DNA of 10,256 nucleotides from an uncultured Peptococcaceae bacterium. GTDB taxonomy: Bacteria > Bacillota > Dehalobacteriia > UBA7702. This document shows, piece by piece, positions 1 through 6,084 of this stretch (positions are counted from its first letter, which is position 1; each line of letters opens with the position of its first letter). Under the pieces are notes generated by a model that saw only the letters and a list, made by a program, of their open reading frames with translations, was not told where the DNA came from and did no database searches. The translations under genes were made by a program, and so were the position numbers. The DNA is taken from NCBI GenBank assembly GCA_937919295.1, contig CALFRX010000001.1, forward strand, positions 1-10,256, written 5' to 3'.

Positions 1-252
1 ATCATTCCCATCGACACCGACGGTACTTCAGTCCTTACGGCTTGGGCTGCCGGTAAATTCGGCGGTGAACACATTGCCGCCGCGATGAAAGCTTATGATG
101 TGGATAGTAAGCTCAACCATAAAAACGTGATCATCCCCGGTTTTGTTGCTGTTATCGCCGCAAAACTGAAGGAAGAAAGCGGTTGGAACGTCATTGTCGG
201 GCCGAAAGAAGCCTCCGGTATTTCCGGTTTCGCAAAAGCGAACTTTGCATAA
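1..252 (+). CDS. acsC: Corrinoid/iron-sulfur protein large (gamma) subunit, C-terminal fragment
   Basis: This is the last 83 codons of an open frame that enters from the left edge and stops at TAA 250-252; the N-terminal part with the [4Fe-4S] domain is outside the window. The visible end reads TDGTSVLTAWAAGKFGGEHI near residues 6-25 of the fragment and finishes with VGPKEASGISGFAKANFA. This matches the conserved C-terminal cobamide-binding part of AcsC as I know it. Together with AcsD, AcsC forms the corrinoid protein that carries the methyl group from methyl-H4folate to acetyl-CoA synthase in the cytoplasm. The next four genes (acsV, cooC-like, acsD, acsE) are the usual companions, which strongly supports the call. 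No start or regulatory sequence is visible for this gene. Confidence 0.9.
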   Translation: MIPIDTDGTSVLTAWAAGKFGGEHIAAAMKAYDVDSKLNHKNVIIPGFVAVIAAKLKEESGWNVIVGPKEASGISGFAKANFA

Positions 253-275
253 GGAGCCGGATGAACCTAATTTGA
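251..275 (+). other. Mini-ORF with strong ribosome binding site between acsC and acsV
   Basis: An AAGGAG motif (251-256) overlaps the acsC stop codon and sits 4 nt before ATG 261. That ATG opens a four-codon frame (Met-Asn-Leu-Ile) ending at TGA 273-275, 18 nt before the acsV GTG start. It may simply be chance, or it may help hold ribosomes close to the weak GTG start of acsV. No protein function is implied. Confidence 0.3.
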
Positions 276-293
276 TGAAAAGGGTGATTTGAC

Positions 294-2189
294 GTGGAAA
301 AAATTCAAGTAATAATTATGCCCGAAGGAATTAATGTTGAAGTCGAAAAAGGTTCGACCTTGCTGGATGCCGCGAACGCGGCGGGGATTACAATGAAAAC
401 CTCCTGTGGCGGTCAGGGTACCTGCGGCAGATGTGCCATAAAGGTGCTGAACGGAAACGTACAGGGGGGGGACGGTAATCTTTCCAAGGCCCATAAAGCG
501 GAAGGTTATCTTTTGGCCTGTACCGCCACGGTGGACCAAGGACCGGTGACGGTTGATTTTCCGGAAAGTTCTCGACTTTCCGAGCATCAGGTGCTGCTAG
601 ACGACAGTGTCGACGACATCATCAAGGAGAACAGGACAGACGATTTCGAAGACACCGAAGCGCCTTTTGTGAGAAAGGTACAGGTTACTTTAACGGAACC
701 AAACTTAATGGAGAACGCCAGCGATTTTGCAAGACTTTCGACGGAATTACGCAGTATTTTGGAAACGGAACATATCACCATCTCTTATGATGCTTTAAAG
801 ACTCTACCGCTTAAAGTCAGAGAACAAAATTGGCAAGTAACTGTTACGTGCTTGATGCAGGAAGACGCGGCGGAAATTATCCGTGTGGAAGCCGGTCTTG
901 TGGATACGCCCCCTTACGGTATCGCTATTGATATCGGTACAACCACCATCGCCGTTGCCTTGGTGGATTTGGCTACGGGGAAAAAGATCCACCAGAACGG
1001 AACCTTTAACCGTCAGGCCAGCATGGGTGACGATGTCATTTCCAGAATCGTCTATACGGAAGAAGAAAAAGATGGCTTGAAAGAGATTCAGGATGTTGTA
1101 TTGGAAACGATCAACGGCCTCCTTGACGAAGTATATGACGAGGAAAACATCCGCCCTGAAGAAGTATCTGCAATGATGGTGGCGGCGAATACGACGATGG
1201 TTCATCTGTTCCTCGGCATTGAGCCGAAATTCATCAGAAGAGAACCGTATATTCCCGCTTCGGCGCAGTTTCCTGTGATCAAAGCAAAAGAACTTGGCAT
1301 TCATATCCATGCTGACGGCGCAATTTACTGTTTCCCTGCGGTGGCCAGCTATGTCGGAGGCGATATCATTTCCGGCGCCCTGCTCACCGGTTTGGAAAAA
1401 CAGGAAGAATTTTGGCTGTTCATCGATATCGGTACCAATGGCGAAATGGTTCTTGGCAACAGCGATTTGTTGATGTGCTGCGCTTGTTCCGCGGGCCCTG
1501 CCTTTGAGGGCGGCGGCATCACTTTCGGTATGCGAGCCATGGCGGGAGCCATTGAAAAAATCGTCATCGACGATGACTTCAAGGTTTCCTACGTAACGGT
1601 CAATAATGCCCCCGCTGTGGGCATTTGCGGTTCCGGCCTGATCGACTGCCTCTTTACCCTGAGAAAGGCGGGAATCATCAATCGCCAAGGTAAGATGCAG
1701 CAAGTAGACACGGACCGTATGCGTCAAGGCGAAGAAGGACCGGAGTTTGTTCTGGTGCACGCTGCGGAATCCGGTATCGGTAAAGATATCGTAGTTACGG
1801 AAGCAGACGTCGAAAATCTAATCCGCGCAAAAGCGGCGGTATTTGCCGGTATCCGCGTAATGCTGAACAAGATGGAGCTTCCTTTCGAAGCGATTTCTAA
1901 AATCTTGATCGGCGGCGGTTTCGGGAATTATCTCAATCTGAAAGATTCGATTCAGATCGGATTATTACCGGATCTACCTGCGGAGTATTATGATTTTATC
2001 GGCAATAGTTCTTTGAAAGGCGCTTACATGGCGCTGTTGAGTAGAAAAGTGTTTGAGCACAGCGTCGAATTAGGAAGAGGCATGACCTATTTGGAACTTT
2101 CCGATGGGAATGAATTTTATGACGAGTATGTCCAGGCGATGTTCCTGCCCCATACCGACATGAGCCTTTTCCCCTCGGTGGAAGATTGA
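294..2189 (+). CDS. acsV: Reductive activator of CFeSP (RACo), ferredoxin/ASKHA-domain protein
   Basis: The 631-residue protein couples ATP hydrolysis to electron transfer that returns inactive Co(II) corrinoid/iron-sulfur protein to the active Co(I) state. Residues about 1-90 are a plant-type [2Fe-2S] ferredoxin domain with ligands Cys38, Cys44, Cys47 and Cys76 (C-x5-C-x2-C, then C). A linker and middle domain follow to about residue 205. The C-terminal part is the ASKHA ATPase-like domain: phosphate-1 loop DIGTTT at 213-218, phosphate-2 loop DIGTNGE at 378-384 and an adenosine-site GGGFG at 540-544. Length and domain order fit the family called RACo, AcsV or Orf7. The start is GTG 294, chosen because AGGGTG (281-286) lies 7 nt upstream and an in-frame TGA at 285-287 blocks longer versions; Met9 (ATG 318) has no such site. 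It lies between acsC and the CooC-like gene, its usual place. A Cys-rich stretch (Cys395, Cys396, Cys398) lies in the ASKHA domain. Confidence 0.93.
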   Translation: MEKIQVIIMPEGINVEVEKGSTLLDAANAAGITMKTSCGGQGTCGRCAIKVLNGNVQGGDGNLSKAHKAEGYLLACTATVDQGPVTVDFPESSRLSEHQVLLDDSVDDIIKENRTDDFEDTEAPFVRKVQVTLTEPNLMENASDFARLSTELRSILETEHITISYDALKTLPLKVREQNWQVTVTCLMQEDAAEIIRVEAGLVDTPPYGIAIDIGTTTIAVALVDLATGKKIHQNGTFNRQASMGDDVISRIVYTEEEKDGLKEIQDVVLETINGLLDEVYDEENIRPEEVSAMMVAANTTMVHLFLGIEPKFIRREPYIPASAQFPVIKAKELGIHIHADGAIYCFPAVASYVGGDIISGALLTGLEKQEEFWLFIDIGTNGEMVLGNSDLLMCCACSAGPAFEGGGITFGMRAMAGAIEKIVIDDDFKVSYVTVNNAPAVGICGSGLIDCLFTLRKAGIINRQGKMQQVDTDRMRQGEEGPEFVLVHAAESGIGKDIVVTEADVENLIRAKAAVFAGIRVMLNKMELPFEAISKILIGGGFGNYLNLKDSIQIGLLPDLPAEYYDFIGNSSLKGAYMALLSRKVFEHSVELGRGMTYLELSDGNEFYDEYVQAMFLPHTDMSLFPSVED

Positions 2190-2190
2190 G

Positions 2191-2196
2191 AAAGGA
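2191..2196 (+). promoter_or_regulatory. Ribosome binding site of the CooC-like gene
   Basis: AAAGGA begins 2 nt after the acsV stop codon and lies 8 nt before ATG 2205. This fixes the start of the ATPase gene and shows tight packing in the operon. Confidence 0.7.
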
Positions 2197-2204
2197 CAAA
2201 TTCT

Positions 2205-2960
2205 ATGTCAAAACACATTGCACTCGTTGGTAAAGGCGGCGTCGGCAAAACAACGTTAACCACGATGATCTGCCGCTACCTTGCTGAAAACCACAAAGGC
2301 ATAATTTTGGCGGTAGATGCGGATCCCAATGCCAACCTCAATGAGGCGCTGGGGATGGATTTCTCTTTCTGCATTTCCGACGTGATCGAAGATACCAAGC
2401 GCCGGCATGCGGTTCCTGATGGCATGTCCAAGGAGAGATACGTAGAATACAGATTGCAAAGCGCTTTGATTGAAGGCGAAGGCGATATCGATATGCTGAT
2501 CATGGGCGGCCCTCAGGGCCCCGGTTGCTATTGCTACGCCAACGATTTATTGAGAGGGTATCTTGAACGTTTGGATGCCAATTACGACTACCTTGTGATT
2601 GACAGTGAAGCGGGGATGGAACACCTCAGCCGCCGTACGATTCAAGACGTTGATGTGATGTTCATCGTTTCCGACGCTTCTGTCCGGGGCATCAGAACAA
2701 TTACCCGCATCAATGACCTGATCAAAAACTTGAAATCCAAAGTGAAATCTGTTTATGCGATCGTAACAAAAGCATCGGAAGAAACCATGTCCGAATTACA
2801 GGAAGAAATCGAAAAAACCGGCGTAGAACTGGCAGGATTTATTCCCTTTGACGAAGAAGTATTTAAATATGACGCCAAAGGTTTGCCCCTGATGGATCTA
2901 CCCGCGGATTCTCCTGTCGTGAAACATTCCTTTGCGATATTCGATAAAATTCAATTATAA
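2205..2960 (+). CDS. cooC: CooC/AcsF-type nickel-insertion ATPase (MinD/ParA family)
   Basis: This 251-residue P-loop ATPase belongs to the SIMIBI/MinD group. The deviant Walker A motif GKGGVGKTT is at residues 9-17, with signature Lys10 and catalytic-loop Lys15. VDAD at 37-40 is the Walker A' region, and the Walker B region is LVIDSEAG at 130-137. A CYC motif (Cys108, Cys110) corresponds to the CxC that binds nickel at the dimer interface in CooC proteins. This separates it from cell-division MinD, and there is no C-terminal amphipathic membrane-targeting helix. The family matures nickel enzymes, here probably CO dehydrogenase and/or acetyl-CoA synthase. In Moorella-type clusters the gene in this position has been called acsF or cooC, and I cannot decide which name is better. 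It sits 15 nt after acsV and 31 nt before acsD. Confidence 0.88.
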   Translation: MSKHIALVGKGGVGKTTLTTMICRYLAENHKGIILAVDADPNANLNEALGMDFSFCISDVIEDTKRRHAVPDGMSKERYVEYRLQSALIEGEGDIDMLIMGGPQGPGCYCYANDLLRGYLERLDANYDYLVIDSEAGMEHLSRRTIQDVDVMFIVSDASVRGIRTITRINDLIKNLKSKVKSVYAIVTKASEETMSELQEEIEKTGVELAGFIPFDEEVFKYDAKGLPLMDLPADSPVVKHSFAIFDKIQL

Positions 2961-2991
2961 GTAAAGCCCAAATCTTGAAAGGAGAAAGAAA

Positions 2992-3957
2992 ATGGCTGTA
3001 CAGATATTAAAAGAAAAGTATGCCCAACCCATTCGCACCTTTAAACTCGGTGCGACTGCTGAAGAAGGCGGCACCCGCTGCTGTTCTTTGGCGATCGGCG
3101 GTGAAGGCACACTTCCTTTCCAACATTATGAAGGGGTAAACCCCAATAAACCCATCGTTGCGATGGAAGTCAATACCATGATTGACCTCGATTGGAACGA
3201 AAATTTAAAGAACGCGATCGGCGCTCAATATATCGGAAATCCCACGGAATGGGCAAAATACGTCAAAGAAGTCGGCGCGGACGCCATCTATCTGAAATTA
3301 GATTCCGCGGATCCCGATAAAGGGAACGACTCTCCTGAAAAATGCGCTCAGTTGACCAAAGATGTTTTGGCCGCTTGTGATCTTCCTGTCATCGTCGCCG
3401 GTTCCGGTAACTCCGAAGTGGACGAAGAAGTTTTGATGGCTGTCGCCGATGCGACCAAAGGTGAAAATTTGCTGATTGGTTTCGCGGAAACGGAACATTA
3501 TAAATCCCTCGTCGCCGCTTGCTTGGGCAACGGTCATGGCATCATCGCCAGATCTCCCCTGGATATCAACATCTGCAAACAGTTGAACATCCTGATTTCC
3601 GAAATGAACATGCCTTTGGAAAGAATCGTCATCGATCCTCTCGTATCCTCCGTTGGTTACGGTATTGAATACGCTTATTCCATCATGGAACGCGGCCGTA
3701 TCGGCGCTCTTACCGGTGACAAAACCTTATCCATGCCCATGATTGCCACCGTCGGTTTCGAATCCTGGAGACAGAAAGAAGCCTGGAGCAATACGGAAGA
3801 TTTCCCGCAATGGGGCGAACAAGCTGACCGCGGTCCTGCTTGGGAAGCGGTTACTGCCGCTGCTTGCCTCCAAGGCGGTGTGGATATTCTCTGCATGAGA
3901 CATCCTGTTGCGATCAAATCCATCAAACGCCAAATTGATGCTTTGATGGTAAAATAA
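2992..3957 (+). CDS. acsD: Corrinoid/iron-sulfur protein small (delta) subunit
   Basis: The 321-residue protein is the TIM-barrel partner of AcsC; the heterodimer holds the corrinoid between the two subunits. It begins MAVQILKEKYAQPIRTFKLG and contains GGEGTLPFQHYEG near residues 37-49, features I recognise from AcsD/CdhD proteins. The conserved core continues with DPLVSSVGYGIEYAYSIMER near residues 215-235. Length agrees with the family (about 310-325). A clear ribosome binding site (GGAG at 2981-2984, within AAAGGAG) lies 7 nt before the ATG. No membrane segment or signal peptide is seen, as expected for a cytoplasmic protein. It is flanked by the ATPase and acsE, the standard order. Confidence 0.93.
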   Translation: MAVQILKEKYAQPIRTFKLGATAEEGGTRCCSLAIGGEGTLPFQHYEGVNPNKPIVAMEVNTMIDLDWNENLKNAIGAQYIGNPTEWAKYVKEVGADAIYLKLDSADPDKGNDSPEKCAQLTKDVLAACDLPVIVAGSGNSEVDEEVLMAVADATKGENLLIGFAETEHYKSLVAACLGNGHGIIARSPLDINICKQLNILISEMNMPLERIVIDPLVSSVGYGIEYAYSIMERGRIGALTGDKTLSMPMIATVGFESWRQKEAWSNTEDFPQWGEQADRGPAWEAVTAAACLQGGVDILCMRHPVAIKSIKRQIDALMVK

Positions 3958-3983
3958 CTTCCACAGAAGATTTATAAAGTGAT

Positions 3984-3990
3984 AGGAGGT
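3984..3990 (+). promoter_or_regulatory. Consensus Shine-Dalgarno of acsE
   Basis: AGGAGGT is a full match to the anti-Shine-Dalgarno end of 16S rRNA, 7 nt before ATG 3998. It is the strongest ribosome binding site in the window and suggests high translation of the methyltransferase. Confidence 0.75.
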
Positions 3991-3997
3991 ACTGATA

Positions 3998-4813
3998 ATG
4001 AAGATTATTGGTGAAAGAGTGAATGGGATGTTCTTGGATATCCGCGAAGGCATCCAGAAGAGAGATCCCCAAGCCTTGATTGATTGGGCTAAGAAGCAGG
4101 AAGAGCTGGGCTCTGATTGGATTGACCTCAATGCCGGTCCTGCCTGCGCCAACGAAGCCGAACGTGTGGAAGCCATGAAGTGGATGGTTGAAGTGGTTCA
4201 ACCCGTTACCAAACTTCCCCTGGCCTTAGACTCCACCAACTATGATGCCATTGAAGCCGGTTTGGAATTGATCGATGATGCCCGTATTGCTGATACTTTA
4301 ATCAACTCCGTTCCCTGCGAACAAGAAAAAATGGACAGAGTCTTCGCTATGGCCGCGAAATTTGGCTGCAAAGTCGTTTGCCTGACCATGGACGCCAAAG
4401 GCGTTCCTCAGGAAGCCGACAGCCGTGTCGCTCTCGCCATGGAATTGGTTGCCAATGCTGATATGGCCGGCGTTGCCAGTGACGATCTCTACATTGACCC
4501 CCTGATTCTGCCCTGCAACGTTGCGCAGTTCCATGCCCCCGAAGTATTAAAAGCTTTGGCGCAAATTAAAACCTTAGCGGATCCCGCTCCCAACACTGTG
4601 CTGGGACTTTCCAATGTTTCCCAGAAATCGCCAGACCGCTCTTTGATCAACAGAACGTATCTTGCCATGGGCGCCGCCTGCGGCCTTGATGCTGTGATCG
4701 CCGATCCTTGCGACGATGCTTTGATGGAAGTTGCCGCGACCACCGAAATTCTCCTGAACAAAAAAATCTATGCGGATTCCTACGTCAAAGTTTATCGCGA
4801 AAAGAATCTCTAA
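3998..4813 (+). CDS. acsE: 5-methyltetrahydrofolate:corrinoid/iron-sulfur protein methyltransferase (MeTr)
   Basis: The 271-residue protein is a pterin-binding-domain TIM barrel that transfers the methyl group of methyl-H4folate to the Co(I) corrinoid of AcsC/AcsD. It begins MKIIGERVNGMFLDIREGIQ. Residues that match the folate-binding positions of the Moorella enzyme, by my own alignment from memory, are Asp78 (LALDSTN), Asn103 (LINS), Asp167 (YIDPL) and Asn206 (GLSNVSQK). The C-terminal half (NRTYLAMGAACGLDAVIADP, residues 218-237) is also typical. Relative to the Moorella protein I see about four extra residues between Asp78 and Asn103. The gene follows acsD by 40 nt and is the last of the acs operon, since a strong terminator begins 50 nt after its stop. 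Confidence 0.94.
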   Translation: MKIIGERVNGMFLDIREGIQKRDPQALIDWAKKQEELGSDWIDLNAGPACANEAERVEAMKWMVEVVQPVTKLPLALDSTNYDAIEAGLELIDDARIADTLINSVPCEQEKMDRVFAMAAKFGCKVVCLTMDAKGVPQEADSRVALAMELVANADMAGVASDDLYIDPLILPCNVAQFHAPEVLKALAQIKTLADPAPNTVLGLSNVSQKSPDRSLINRTYLAMGAACGLDAVIADPCDDALMEVAATTEILLNKKIYADSYVKVYREKNL

Positions 4814-4832
4814 GATTAACTGAAAACAAAAC

Positions 4833-4853
4833 GGGGTTTTATCATGAAGCCCC
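4833..4853 (+). other. Small hairpin between acsE and the operon terminator
   Basis: GGGGTTTT (4833-4840) can pair with GAAGCCCC (4846-4853) around a 5-nt loop, giving four G-C pairs plus U-A and G-U pairs as RNA. It is not followed by a U run, so it is not a terminator on its own. It could protect the mRNA 3' end. The evidence is base pairing alone. Confidence 0.4.
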
Positions 4854-4862
4854 TAACAAAAG

Positions 4863-4900
4863 AAAAGCTGGTTTCTGAAATAAGAAACCAGCTTTTTCTT
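4863..4900 (+). terminator. Intrinsic terminator of the acs operon
   Basis: AAAAGCTGGTTTCT (4863-4876) and AGAAACCAGCTTTT (4883-4896) form a perfect 14-bp stem with a 6-nt loop, GAAATA. The 3' arm runs into TTTTTCTT, giving the U-rich tail. It lies 50 nt after the acsE stop and ends the acs transcript. Because the 5' arm begins AAAA, it could also work weakly in the opposite direction. Confidence 0.92.
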
Positions 4901-5043
4901 ATATGTCTAAATTTACGTTGGAAAGCATGGTTAACGGTTGCGTTTTCAACGATTTTTCTGTATAATTTATATGTTATGATAAGAAGTGGAATTCACTGTT
5001 TACTTACTTGTTATTACAGTGGTGAAGTATTAGGCGAACTCGT
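4897..5043. other. AT-rich intergenic stretch without a convincing gene
   Basis: The stretch lies between the acs terminator and the repeat array. It holds a + strand promoter-like sequence (separate entry) and a weak inverted repeat, CACTGT...ACAGTG, with a 16-nt loop near 4992-5020. Short open frames here lack a ribosome binding site or cross the terminator, so I call no protein. A small RNA is possible but unproven. Confidence 0.5.
4938..4966 (+). promoter_or_regulatory. Candidate sigma-A promoter facing the repeat array
   Basis: TTGCGT (4938-4943) and TATAAT (4961-4966) are separated by 17 nt. The -10 box is a consensus match and the -35 matches four of six positions. Transcription would start near 4973 and run into the repeats and antisense to the tRNA. 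No + strand intrinsic terminator is seen before the DUF3786 gene at 5439, so it could be a distant promoter for the second operon or drive a small RNA. Confidence 0.5.
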
Positions 5044-5084
5044 AAAATAAAAACGCTGAACCCAACTACAAATTGGGTCCAGCG
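5044..5084 (-). terminator. Intrinsic terminator, distal copy downstream of tRNA-Arg
   Basis: Read on the - strand, CGCTGGACCCAA and TTGGGTTCAGCG pair over 12 bp with one G-U wobble around a 7-nt loop, and TTTTTATTTT follows. It is the third terminator reached by a transcript from the tRNA promoter. Confidence 0.8.
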
Positions 5085-5138
5085 TCACGCTGGTGTAGGG
5101 CTTTACGAATTGAGTATCCCGTAACGGGGAGAACCAAG

Positions 5139-5179
5139 AAAATAAAAACGCTGAACCCAACTACAAATTGGGTCCCGCG
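5139..5179 (-). terminator. Intrinsic terminator, middle copy downstream of tRNA-Arg
   Basis: The structure is the same as in the other copies, but the 5' arm reads CGCGGGACCCAA on the - strand. That places one G-A mismatch in the 12-bp stem, so this copy should be somewhat weaker. The TTTTTATTTT tail is intact. Confidence 0.75.
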
Positions 5180-5233
5180 TCACGCTGGTGTAGGGCTTTG
5201 CGAATTGAGTATCCCGTAACGGGGAGAACCAAG

Positions 5234-5274
5234 AAAATAAAAACGCTGAACCCAACTACAAATTGGGTCCAGCG
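5234..5274 (-). terminator. Intrinsic terminator next to tRNA-Arg
   Basis: The stem begins 12 nt after the CCA end of the tRNA. The 12-bp stem (CGCTGGACCCAA with TTGGGTTCAGCG, one G-U) and the TTTTTATTTT tail make this the main terminator of the tRNA transcript. Just before it, CCAGCG-TGA-CGCTGG could form a smaller hairpin that shares the 5' arm and so competes with the terminator. Confidence 0.88.
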
Positions 5275-5286
5275 TCACGCTGGCGC

Positions 5287-5363
5287 TGGTACGCCTGACA
5301 GGATTCGAACCTGCGACCACCGGAATCGGAATCCGTTACTCTATCCTGCTGAGCTACAGGCGC
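5287..5363 (-). tRNA. tRNA-Arg (anticodon CCG), CCA encoded
   Basis: The reverse complement folds as a full cloverleaf of 77 nt. Acceptor arms GCGCCTG and CAGGCGT pair with one terminal G-U. The D-arm is GCTC...GAGT, the anticodon stem ACGGA...TCCGG carries loop TTCCGAT (anticodon CCG, reading codon CGG), and the T-arm is GCAGG-TTCGAAT-CCTGT. The discriminator is A and the terminal CCA is encoded at 5289-5287. It stands alone between two + strand operons, with its own promoter upstream and a terminator array downstream. Confidence 0.96.
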
Positions 5364-5378
5364 ATGTACCACTTGTCT

Positions 5379-5407
5379 ATTATAGCCTAAAAAAAGTGAT
5401 TCGTCAA
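5379..5407 (-). promoter_or_regulatory. Sigma-A promoter of tRNA-Arg
   Basis: On the - strand TTGACG (5407-5402) and a perfect TATAAT (5384-5379) are 17 nt apart. The -10 box ends 15 nt before the first tRNA base, leaving a very short 5' leader. This is a near-consensus strong promoter, as expected for a stable RNA gene. Confidence 0.9.
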
Positions 5408-5438
5408 TTTGATTCTTTGATATTGTGAGGTAAAAAGT

Positions 5439-6071
5439 ATGGAAATCTACAATCCGAAAAGTGCGACAAGCTATTTGAATATCGCCGAAACCGTAAGGGT
5501 GGCCGTGGCCAAATTCGCCGCGGGCGATCTTGCTGAAATGATCGCCAACTGCGGTTTTACCAAAGCCGGAGACGGCTTTGACGTTCATTTCATCAACCGC
5601 GATCTTCACGTCAGCTATCCTGCCGGAGAGGTGACGGAAATGGAAAGCGGCAAAGCTGTGGACGATGTGGCGAAAATTCATGTTTTGCATCACGCGGCCT
5701 ATTCCCGCGGCGGCGGACTTGCCGATAAGATAGTTTCTTATAAAGAACTGCCCAGCGGCGACATCTATATCAATCCCTTTACCCACCGCTGTATCGACGC
5801 GTTGGTGGGTATTTTCGCGAAAAATTTAGAAGCGTTGAAAAAAGCGGTTGGGGCAACAAAACACCGCAGGGAGAACCACGGTGATTTCAGTTGTACCATT
5901 CAAGTGTTGCCGATGGTGCCCCTCACTTTGATCCTTTATGAAGAAGACGAAGAATTTCCTGCGGCAGGGAACATTCTTTTTAACGGTAACGCCGCTTCTC
6001 ATCTGCACACCGAGGACTACAGCCAGCTTTCCGCTTATCTCATATCGACTTTAAAGCGGCTGGCTTTCTAA
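5439..6071 (+). CDS. DUF3786 domain-containing protein of unknown function
   Basis: The 210-residue soluble protein has no signal peptide or membrane segment. I recognise the DUF3786 family by its C-terminal half: LPMVPLTLILYEEDEEFPA at residues 157-175, then a conserved NAASHLHTEDY at 184-194. The N-terminal half includes YPAGEV (60-65) and HHAAYSRGGG (84-93). Histidines and acidic residues are frequent in these conserved parts, but I see no Cys-based metal site and claim no catalytic role. From memory the family is found in anaerobes with Wood-Ljungdahl or corrinoid metabolism; that link is only an association. GTGAGGT at 5425-5431, 7 nt before the ATG, sets the start. It is the first gene of the second operon, 13 nt before ahcY. 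No clear + strand promoter is visible just upstream. Confidence 0.75.
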   Translation: MEIYNPKSATSYLNIAETVRVAVAKFAAGDLAEMIANCGFTKAGDGFDVHFINRDLHVSYPAGEVTEMESGKAVDDVAKIHVLHHAAYSRGGGLADKIVSYKELPSGDIYINPFTHRCIDALVGIFAKNLEALKKAVGATKHRRENHGDFSCTIQVLPMVPLTLILYEEDEEFPAAGNILFNGNAASHLHTEDYSQLSAYLISTLKRLAF

Positions 6072-6084
6072 TAAGGAGAAGATC

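Larger units (their letters stand above)
5044..5283. repeat. 95-bp tandem direct repeat, about 2.5 copies
   Basis: Copies run 5044-5138, 5139-5233 and a partial 5234-5283, with an exact 95-nt period. Copies 1 and 2 differ at only two positions that I can see (GTCCAGCG against GTCCCGCG, and CTTTACGA against CTTTGCGA), and the partial copy matches copy 1 over its 50 nt. Each unit starts with AAAATAAAAA followed by an inverted repeat, which on the - strand is a terminator. The other half holds a CCCG/CGGG mini-hairpin and no open frame of interest. The near identity points to recent duplication or ongoing homogenisation. No transposase or CRISPR-like spacer pattern is present. Confidence 0.93.

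Noticed and set aside
804..1760. 318-codon - strand frame inside acsV
   Set aside because: It is a mirror of the acsV coding sequence with low-complexity His/Arg-rich content and no family resemblance.
4844..5050. 68-codon + strand frame with a hydrophobic stretch
   Set aside because: It starts in a hairpin and its first codons form the acs terminator stem, and it has only a GGGG stretch upstream; a real small membrane protein is unlikely.
5085..5138. Possible tRNA or tRNA-fragment remnant in the non-terminator half of the repeat
   Set aside because: The - strand ends in CACCA, but acceptor and T-arm pairings do not form when the segment is laid out as a tRNA 3' half.
5044..5283. CRISPR array
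   Set aside because: The 95-bp units are near-identical over their full length with no variable spacers, and no cas genes are present.
5287..5363. tRNA as an integration (att) site
   Set aside because: The neighbouring repeats do not duplicate the tRNA 3' end and no integrase or phage gene is in the window.
5168..5428. 86-codon + strand open frame across the tRNA
   Set aside because: Its peptide contains the PDRIRTCD/LLYPAELQAH pattern, a well-known false translation of the antisense strand of tRNA genes; it also crosses the repeats.
5256..5786. 176-codon - strand open frame with a DRVTDSDSGGRRFESC-type end
   Set aside because: The C-terminal part is translated tRNA-Arg sequence and the rest is antisense to the DUF3786 gene; there is no ribosome binding site.
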